DNA of 64,000 nt, taken from Pachyseris speciosa. Its lineage: Eukaryota > Cnidaria > Anthozoa > Scleractinia > Pachyseridae. The notes below the pieces were generated by a model that was not told the DNA's origin, ran no database searches, and saw only the letters and a program-made list of their open reading frames with translations. The DNA is taken from contig JAEMWC010000128.1 in the NCBI GenBank assembly GCA_016490735.1, positions 1,092,501 to 1,156,500 of the forward strand, written 5' to 3'. The translations under genes were made by a program, and so were the position numbers. Below are positions 56,790 through 64,000 of the stretch, piece after piece (position 1 is the first letter of the stretch; each line of letters begins with the position of its first letter).

Positions 56790-57050
56790 ACCCCACAATT
56801 TAATGTGTCTAGGTAAGCTGGAAGCCACTTGTTGGACACTGAGGCCACATGGTAGCGGGCATGACCCCTTAAATCTACCAAATAAACATTGAAGCTGAGC
56901 ATTAGCAGCCATGGACAGTTCTTTCGGCCTTGTCAGGCCTCATTAGCAAGGCATAGCTAACACCCAGGCTCAAGTATTCAAATGAATGAAATACGAAATG
57001 AAAATGTGAAGCTAGCGGGACGTGGCTTGCAGTGAGAATACCTCCCAAAT
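56790..57050 (-). repeat. Diverged single unit of the hammerhead repeat
   Basis: Shares GGTAGCGGGCAT(G/T)ACCCCTTAAATC and GAGCATTAGCAGCCATGGAC with the array at 38959-39512, about 80 per cent overall by eye. The ribozyme site at 56908-56952 has CTAATGA instead of CTGATGA. Confidence 0.8.
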
Positions 57051-57470
57051 TTTCTGTGAGTCAATTTCCTGTGAGATGAAATAAAACTTGTTATAAAAAA
57101 ATGTCTAAACGATGTTCCTTTTTTGCTGATTATTTTTTAATTTTTTTTATTTATCAAGGGGAATCCAATTTAGCATGGCTAGTTTAAATGGAGCCCTGAC
57201 ACAACACAAAACAAAGACATTGAGGCATTAAAAACTAGACAATCAATTAAATTTTAAAAGCAACATGTACCGCAGGCGTTACTGTTCTTCCTTTCTTTCA
57301 ATTAATAGTTGTATTGTTTTAGAGTTTTCATTTGATGTTTTTGTAAGAAATAAATTCTTACATGAACTGAGAAACGTACCATAAATATCTTGGGTACCAT
57401 GGGAATATTTGTGTGTTTGAGGGAACAGGCCTGGTGGAATAATTCAGTAAGGAGTCCAGCAAGAGGGCAT
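57051..57470. other. No recognisable gene
   Basis: AT-rich spacer. Nothing recognised. Confidence 0.35.
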
Positions 57471-57473
57471 TTT

Positions 57474-57847
57474 AAGGCCCGGGTTAAATGCCATTCTTCA
57501 CATGAGCCTAACTTATTATTACAGTTAGTTAATTTCGCCTGTTGAGTCAAACGTTGAACTTCATTCCGCCTAAATTAACTATTACACCACAAAAATAAAC
57601 AGATCGAGGCTGACTTGATACATGTACATTATGTTAACATGATTATGCATTTAGTTCAGCTCATGTGAAGATCCACATATGACCAAAAGTTTATCTTCAG
57701 GCATTATTCACTCCTGGCGAGCTGTGGAGAACTCCTCAACGGAGCCAAATAAAATCAGTCCATTAGGTCAAATGCCGTACTTCACATGAACCTAATTGGT
57801 TGAGTTAAGTTCGGCTCATGTGAAGTATGGTGTTTAACCCGGGCCTA
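57474..57847. mobile_element. MITE with nested inverted repeats
   Basis: Ends AGGCCCGGGTTAAATGCC and (complement) AGGCCCGGGTTAAACACC, continuing through TTCACATGAGCC. A second, smaller palindrome (57773-57834) sits just inside the right end. Part of it is repeated at 58158-58220. Confidence 0.7.
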
Positions 57848-57939
57848 GGGATTGTTAGGAGCAGGGTTTATAAGGACTTGGAATCAGAGTTGAGAAATAA
57901 CATAGTACAGCGTTTGTAGCCCTTACAAGTGGTGTCCAG

Positions 57940-58665
57940 GCTGTTATAAGGACTCTTAGCAATGGCGTTTATGAGGACCCTTACGAATGGCATTTTTAAA
58001 GAACTCTTACGAATGGTGTTTATGAGGACTCTTACGAACGGCGTTAGTAAGGACTCTTACAAACAGCATTTGTAAGGGCTGTAATGAATGGTGTTTATAA
58101 GGACTGTAACGAATGGAGATTTAAGGCCTCTTACAAACAGCGTTTATAAGTACCGTTATGAAACTAATTGGTTGAGTTAAGTTTGGCTCATGTGAAGTAC
58201 AGCATTTAACCCAGGCCTAGGGATTGTTAGGAGCGGGGTTTATTGGATTTGGAATCAGAGTTGAGAAATAGCATAGTACAGCATTTGTTTTCCTTACAAG
58301 TAGTGTCTAGACTGTTACAAGGACTCTTAGCGATGGCGTCTATTAGGACTCTTATGAACAGCATTTTTAAGAACTCTTACAAATGGTGTTTATGAGGACT
58401 CTTACGAACGGCGTTTGTAAGGAGTCTTACGAACAGCGTTTGTAAGGGCTCTTATGAATGGCGTTAGTAAAGACTCTTATGAAAAGTGTTTGTAAGGGCT
58501 CTTACACATGGCATTTGCAAGGACTCTTATGAACGGCGTTTGTAAGGACTCTTACAAACGGCCTTTATAAGAACTCTTACAAATGATGTTTATAAGGACT
58601 GTAACGAATGGGATTTTAAGGACTCCTATGAGCAGTGTTTATAAGTACTCTTACGAACTGTGTAT
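57940..58665. repeat. 25-bp minisatellite with ~390-bp higher-order unit
   Basis: Roughly 20 copies of a 25-bp unit (AAGGACTCTTACGAACGGCG plus TTTRT) in two blocks, 57948-58157 and 58315-58665. The blocks are separated by a second copy of the sequence preceding the first (57795-57945 against 58163-58315), so a larger segment was duplicated. Confidence 0.9.
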
Positions 58666-58667
58666 AA

Positions 58668-59000
58668 AGGCTGGTTTTCACTAGCAATGGAGTCAGAGTC
58701 GTAGTCGTAAGAGCAATTATGGCCCAGTGAAAATAAAAAATCGAAGTCGTAAGTGTAGTCATAAGCGTGACAGAATTGGAGTCGGAAGAATCCATTTTCT
58801 TCCAATTCCACTTATGACTCCGTCACTTATGATCCAGTGAAAACTATATTGTTGGAGTCGGAAACAGAAGCTGAAGAACCAACCAATCACAATGCTTGTT
58901 CTCACACTCTCAGATTACAGTTTGATACCAAAATAGTGCTTCCAACTCCGGCAATCTAGTTTTCACTGGATCATAAGCGATGGAGTCACAACATAATCAG
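58668..59000. mobile_element. hAT-like MITE
   Basis: GGTTTTCACTAGCAATGGAGTC at the left and GTTTTCACTGGATCATAAGC... near 58960, with repeated inverted blocks (TCATAAGCG, GGAGTCGGA) inside. The sequence style matches coral hAT MITEs; no duplication was identified. Confidence 0.45.
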
Positions 59001-59036
59001 AAATCAGAATTCTGAGAAAATGGAGAACTTCACTAC

Positions 59037-60030
59037 ATGGATTATGAAAAATGGAGGGACTTCCCATCAGAGAGGTTCCAACCCCATCAAAAACAGCTAC
59101 ATTATCTATTGCTTTTCTTGCTTGGGTTTCTCTTGATGAGGCATCAAGCTACTTCAGTACCATACACAAGAAACTGCAAGAGCAGAAATATGAGGACTTG
59201 CAGTGAGAGACCTGCAAGCAACACCCTCAGTATCAAGAGAGTAGGGAGACACTGGCAAAATTGTGCGTCTGGGCAACAGACAGGTAATAAACACGAGCTA
59301 GTGCAACACATCGCAAAAAAACAAACAACAAAACAACACATGTGATAAGGAACCAGTCAAATTAGACAAAGCTGAGCTTTATGATGGGTATATAGAATCA
59401 ATAACAAGTTCTAGTGCAGGATGGATGAAATTGACCGTTGCTCAGCTAAGGCATATTTTAAGGACTTATTCTGTTCTAGAGGTCAGAACCAAAGAAGAAT
59501 TATCCAGAAGTGGCTTTTTCGAGAGCGCTTGTGTATACTACACATCATAGAGGACACTAAACAAATAACTAGAGCCCAGTATAACCTCAGCATGAGAACT
59601 GCTTGTCGCAGGAGGAAATTTGAACAAGGACAAGAAAATATTCTAACCACAAGAGCTTCATGCCTTAAGCATGTTTTCTCGCTAAAAATACACACTATTT
59701 ATGTTGGCAATCGGCATAAGCGAAATGTTGAAAATGCACTCAAGGCCTTAAGAGTCCTTCTGGCTAAGAAATAAGAAATATCACAGCGGAGAATTGATGA
59801 ACTCGATCAAAATAGTAAGGGGGTCAAGCCATCAAAAGCCAAAAAGGTTTTAAAACGTGAAGAACACCAAACAGTTACAGAACGTCCACAGAGAGAAGCG
59901 ACCACCAACAAAACTATGAGATCATACAGGCAAAGTGAAAGGCAGGGAGACTTTTCCAGTAGGTCAAACATTAGAGGTTTTGTGGAACGAGAAGGATTTA
60001 CAGGGTACAAATTGGAAACTGGACCGGTGT
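59037..60030 (+). pseudogene. Decayed multi-exon gene, unknown family
   Basis: Three coding-like patches. 59051-59282: TATLSIAFLAWVSLDEASSY, ETLAKLCVWATDR ending at a donor (CAG then GTAATA), with one TGA. 59405-59585: WMKLTVAQLRHILRTYSVLE and FRERLCILHIIEDTKQITRAQ, a SAP-like or helical segment with a frame change. 59771-60030: basic, KPSKAKKVLKREEHQ, ending at TAA. I do not recognise the family. The stops and frame changes indicate a pseudogene. Confidence 0.4.
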
Positions 60031-62278
60031 AAGGGAGAAGTTCAATAGTTTCAAAAGGAGAACGATGTTGTTTACATATGGTACTACAAGGATCGTGCAC
60101 TTTACCAGCTTGATGCAGTTGACATTTACGGCAAACGGCAAACAAGAAAAATTGGACTTTTACCGCCCTTTCCTTCGCCATTTCTACGCTCAAGATTAAG
60201 AGTATCCCTCAATTTTTTGTGCTGTGTTGTTTCAAGGGTCAAAGGAAATGGAAGAAACATCATAGTTAATTTTAGTTGTTTCCCGCTGCTGTAAACGTCA
60301 TGCTAAAACTCACTTTTGTCTGTGACATTTATTCAAACTAGTTGAATTTTTTTTGTTAAAGCAACCTCATACAATGTATTTTCCCACTTATTTCAAAGAC
60401 GTAATCAGGATTCTTTAGCGATCTTGTCAATAGTGAAGAGGAATTATATAAGTTTTTTGGGATATTATTAGTTGGTTTTTGCAAATTATGTTCACGTCAA
60501 GAACTTTTGTAAAGCAAGCTGCTTCAGCTTGTAAATTTTTTAATTGTGATAGTTAACGTTATAATCGTGACATTTGGTCATTTATAACAATCAAGGTGAA
60601 AAGTTCCATATCACATCTCCCCACGAATCAAAGCATTAGCATCTTGGAAGACATCTGGGACGTGTTGAGTTAATGTTTTGCCCAAAAGTTGCACTCCTTA
60701 TTTCGGATGCGTATAAGCTCTTGTTTGTCATTGCTCTATGTAACAGAACTTGCTTCTGCTAACTCCAAAAAAATTCATTTTGTGTATACAATGCATTGTA
60801 GAGGGATGCGAAATCATACCTCTTGTCTTTTTGTGCGGCGAATAACTTTAAGTTGTATACATACAGGGTAAAACAAATCATTACATGGCGTATTTATTAG
60901 GATTATACACTTTAACGTTTACCTAGAGGCTTTTACTACCTTTTAAAGTCAAGTTATGTTAGCAAATTCCAGCTGAGTAGGTAGGCTTAGAAATCGATGT
61001 TCACCAGCGTCACTGATCGTTAGTTAAGCTTGAACTTAACATGAAGCTTTGTACATGTCAAGTTTTAATCTGGCTACATTTTTTAAAGTCCTACATTTCG
61101 TTTTCCAACTGCTATGGCGATTGAACTTTAGTAAACGTTCTTGCTTGTCGGTACACTGCATCCAAATGTTGCTGTAGACATAACAGTTACAGTTATCAAA
61201 CCAGGAAAGGTATGTGCCCATAGCCAAGACAAAAGGTGGTGAGGCAAGAGTGTACCCTTACATGCTAACCAGTTCTGAAGAGAAAGCCCACAATACACAG
61301 TAGACTTGAGGGTATAGAGACTGAGTTCGCCATCCTGCGTGCCAAATAGAATCTGTACATGGTAAATATCTCTGCCGGTAGACAACCAACCTATCATGCA
61401 TTGCATTTACAGTGTAAGTAGTGATGGGTCTGTGAGTAACAAGGATGTTGTAAGGTTGCAGTATCAGTGCGATGGCTTCAGAAGGTCCTTTGATGTAAGG
61501 TGTAGTCGCTGTAGTGACAGGTGTCCGATTAGCATTTGTAGCGTTTGGTTGCACCTGTAAGTGTTGCATCTAACAAAGTCAAAGTCACGGTTGAAGTTAT
61601 TCTTACTGAAACTGGACTGTTGCACAAGTCAAAAACTAGCTGCACACGTTTGTAGAGAGAAACCAAGTAACTTTCTAACTCCCCAAAATAAACACTACCT
61701 GACTTTACATGGCATGGTAGTAACTGTGCAGTGACTTGCAATTGTGGCAGTAGTTGCAGTCTAATGCCCTTCGAGAACACACAACTAATTAGGGAGCAGG
61801 AGGAACCTATGTGAAGAAAACAAGATGTGGCCCAGTATCAATGCCTCGATCTGAAAGAGGCCTTAACAGAAATTAAGGAGAAATTCAATGCCCATTTTTC
61901 AATTGAGATTAAAAGGTTCTCGGATAACCTTCTTAACCAACTTGTGCGCCTGCACAATAGTTTATATTAAGGACCTATTATGCCTCCCAGTGTTTTCAGT
62001 TGCCACTCAAATTCTTGAATTTTCCAAGACATTTTGGAGGACACTGAGGAAATGGAGGTATCGGTCTCTCTGATGAAACCATGTATGGAAAAGGTAATAA
62101 AAGAAAAAATGTCAATAAATAGTTTATGCTAGATTGACAATTTAATTTTCCAATTTGCAGAACTTCCTTCAACTGGCGCTCTAGAATTCTCAAGTACCCA
62201 GACCATACCATTTTTGTGGACGATGCACCTAAGATCGGAGTTATAGAAAAACTGGCAGTTTCCGCTTTTAACAAGGCG
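60031..62278. other. No gene that I can support
   Basis: Several minus-strand open frames at 61036-61780 overlap in different frames and show no domain. Nothing else is seen. Confidence 0.35.
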
Positions 62279-62566
62279 TGTTATGTATGGACAAAGCGCT
62301 TCTTGACTTAAACAGCGAACTGGAAACAGTGGTGCCCTTTTGGATTTAGTTTTAATTGTTGTTGTTTCAGTCTCACAAAAAAAACCGATAATCAAAATAG
62401 ATTACGCTCGGTTGTGTAGAATAGTCTTGTTTGTGTCAGCTATGTAACAGCTCCTCCAGTAGTTTTACAGGATAAACGATACAGAGACCATGTGCTTTGG
62501 TGATTGAGCATTGATTAAACAAGTTACAGTTTATTCGGTATGGTTCACTGGTGTGGGAATGTTACA
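62279..62566 (+). repeat. Candidate 5' LTR of the second gypsy element
   Basis: Starts TGTTATGTATGG and ends AATGTTACA. Immediately followed by TTTTGGCGACGAGGAT, a primer-binding-site-like stretch seen before gag of such elements. The right end is convincing; the left end is a guess. Confidence 0.4.
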
Positions 62567-62585
62567 TTTTGGCGACGAGGATAAT

Positions 62586-63758
62586 ATGGCTTTAATTGGT
62601 AAAGTGGAGGAATTCCAGGAAAACGACAATTGGATAGAGTACACAGAACGTCTGGAGCATTATTTTACGGCAAACGAAATTACCGATGCTGGGAAGAAAC
62701 AAGTGGTGTTACTCAGCTCGAGTGGAGCGAAAACGTACAAGCTAATCAGGAATTTAGTATCGCCAGGGAAACCAACTGACAAAACCTTCACTGAGCTTGT
62801 AAACATTGTGAAGAACCATTTAAACCCACGACCGTTGACTATTGTTTACCGCTTTAAATTCAACAGCCGCTTTCGACAACCGAAGGAGACCATCCAGCAA
62901 TATGTCGCTGAATTGCGAAGTCTTTCGGAGCATTGCGACTTTCGTGATCAATTGGAAGATATGATCCAAGATCGTTTGGTTTGTGGGGTGAATGATGAAA
63001 GGATACAACGTCGACTGTTGGCCGAAAGTCGATTGGATTTCAAGAAAGCACTGAAATTAGCTACAGCTATAGAAATAGCCGACAAAAACACGCGCGATAT
63101 ACAGCAAGGCAACCCGGTGGAGAAGCCCAAGGAATCACCAGTCAACCGTTTAAACAAGGAACAGTGCAAGCAAACAGCCAAAGAATGTTATCGCTGCGGA
63201 GGGAAGTTTCATGAACCCGAAAAATGCAGGTACAAGGATGAAAAGTGTTATCGATGCCAGAAGAAAGGTCACAAGGCGTCAAAGTGTCGCGTGAAATTGA
63301 AAATTAACCAGCGAAACGGCAAAAAGCAAGGCAACACACATCACATGGAAGCGACAGCCTTGGAAGAAAATCGAGAAGAAGAAGATACTGAGGAATACGC
63401 GTTGTTTCATGTAGCCGCAAAAGATCAAGAGCCATATCGAGTGGAGATTAACTTGAATGGATTTTCAACGGGCATGGAGGTCGACACTGGAGCAGCCGCT
63501 ACGATTATTAGCGAAGAAACGTTCAAGAAAATCAGTCAAGGAAACTCAGCACAGACCAAACTCGAAATGAAACTGACTCAAGTAAAGCTGCGAACATACA
63601 CTGGTGAATCGGTTAAAGTTCTGGGTACTGTGGACGTTGTTGTTCTTTACGATGGACAAGAAAATATGCTGTCAACATTGGTCGTGGAGGGGTCTGGAAG
63701 AAATTGTTCAAAGTGGAGGCTGATGGAAATCAGGCTGAATCTAAACTCAAGACATTGA
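62586..63758 (+). CDS. Ty3/gypsy gag with zinc knuckles and protease
   Basis: Starts at ATG 62586 (MALIGKVEEF), 20 bp after the putative LTR; a longer frame begins inside the LTR and is not used. The gag has WIEYTERLEHYFTANEI, TFTELVNIVKNHLNPRP and FNSRFRQPKETIQQYVAELR. Two CCHC knuckles lie near residue 200-225 (CYRCGGKFHEPEKC, CYRCQKKGHKASKC), and the protease box VDTGAAATIIS near residue 298. The frame is lost at about 63705, where the RT leader continues in another frame. This copy is much better preserved than the gypsy at 45-4438. Confidence 0.88.
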   Translation: MALIGKVEEFQENDNWIEYTERLEHYFTANEITDAGKKQVVLLSSSGAKTYKLIRNLVSPGKPTDKTFTELVNIVKNHLNPRPLTIVYRFKFNSRFRQPKETIQQYVAELRSLSEHCDFRDQLEDMIQDRLVCGVNDERIQRRLLAESRLDFKKALKLATAIEIADKNTRDIQQGNPVEKPKESPVNRLNKEQCKQTAKECYRCGGKFHEPEKCRYKDEKCYRCQKKGHKASKCRVKLKINQRNGKKQGNTHHMEATALEENREEEDTEEYALFHVAAKDQEPYRVEINLNGFSTGMEVDTGAAATIISEETFKKISQGNSAQTKLEMKLTQVKLRTYTGESVKVLGTVDVVVLYDGQENMLSTLVVEGSGRNCSKWRLMEIRLNLNSRH

Positions 63759-64000
63759 TCACTCAGTACTCAGAAGTGTTTGAAGAAGGCTTAGGAACTT
63801 TCACGGGACCAAAGGCCAAGATTCATGTGGAGGCAGGTGCAGTACCAAAATTCTGCAAAGCACGGCCAGTGCCATACGCCATGAAGGGGAAGATTGAAGA
63901 AGAACTATTGAATCTGTACAATTCTCTGAATGGGCAGCCCCTATTGTGCCAATCCTGAAATCAGACAACTCCATTCGGATCTGTGGTGATTATAAGACAA
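63704..64000 (+). CDS. Ty3/gypsy reverse transcriptase leader (cut by window end)
   Basis: [25 protein letters not shown], then [19 protein letters not shown], the standard entry into a gypsy RT. A frameshift near 63930 precedes [18 protein letters not shown], the start of the RT palm, which runs off the window at 64000. Confidence 0.85.

Noticed and set aside
57940..58665. Regular short repeats resembling a CRISPR array
   Set aside because: The units are contiguous with no unique spacers, and the DNA is animal.
61036..61780. Possible minus-strand gene from several overlapping frames
   Set aside because: No recognisable motif, no consistent splice sites, and frames conflict.
62511..62585. 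Longer start for the second gypsy gag
   Set aside because: It would begin inside the LTR; the ATG at 62586 just after the primer-binding region is the better start.
1..64000. Bacterial or viral origin of the window
   Set aside because: Introns, MITEs, SINE-like repeats and animal transposon families throughout.

Overview
The window is animal nuclear DNA, most likely from a reef-building coral or a close cnidarian relative. The reasons are GT-AG introns, TATA-like AT-rich spacers, dispersed tRNA-related repeats of a type I associate with corals, and protein families (P2X7 ballast-domain proteins, DUF7869 proteins, HARBI1-like and THAP transposases, BEL and DIRS elements) that are abundant in cnidarians. 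The species assignment is inference. I see no convincing single-copy host gene. Almost everything recognisable is a mobile element, often one inside another.

Layout. 1-5500: body and 3' LTR start of a decayed Ty3/gypsy element. 5500-9400: 5' half of a BEL/Pao element. 9400-11830: repeats (a 210-bp MITE, a tRNA-derived SINE, telomere-like repeats). 11836-38813: a region bounded by a 19-bp inverted repeat and TTAA on both sides, read here as one giant Kolobok-type transposon. It carries a P2X7 ballast-domain gene and a DUF7869 gene near its left end, a coiled-coil gene of unknown function in the right-hand part, and a nine-exon THAP/DDE transposase reading inward from its right end. Inside it lies a Penelope-like fragment (17806-28600). 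That fragment is split by a complete 9.64-kb transposon (18186-27827) with an 88-bp inverted repeat and a 9-bp target duplication, which encodes a RecQ-type helicase and a DUF6589/Academ-like transposase.

38959-39512: tandem ~255-bp units, each with a hammerhead ribozyme on the minus strand (retrozyme-like). 39776-44347: a DIRS/Ngaro-like tyrosine-recombinase retrotransposon with split direct repeats. 44390-45769: a DEDD exonuclease gene broken by a 393-bp MITE. 46700-49276: Harbinger and CR1-like fragments. 49277-53195: a near-complete PIF/Harbinger element with transposase and Myb-like genes. 53199-56501: remains of a second Harbinger. 53709-54126: a TTAA-flanked MITE whose ends resemble those of the giant element. 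56800-59010: a lone diverged ribozyme repeat, nested palindromes, a 25-bp minisatellite and a hAT-like MITE. 59037-60030: a decayed unknown gene. 62279-64000: 5' end of a second gypsy element that runs out of the window.

How the parts work together. The transposases, helicase, reverse transcriptases and recombinase would each mobilise their own element. The nesting gives a relative age order: giant element, then the Penelope-like insertion, then the Academ-like insertion, then the small MITEs between its genes. The most interesting points are the P2X7 ballast domain as probable transposon cargo, the helicase-bearing transposon with exact boundaries, and the hammerhead ribozyme array.
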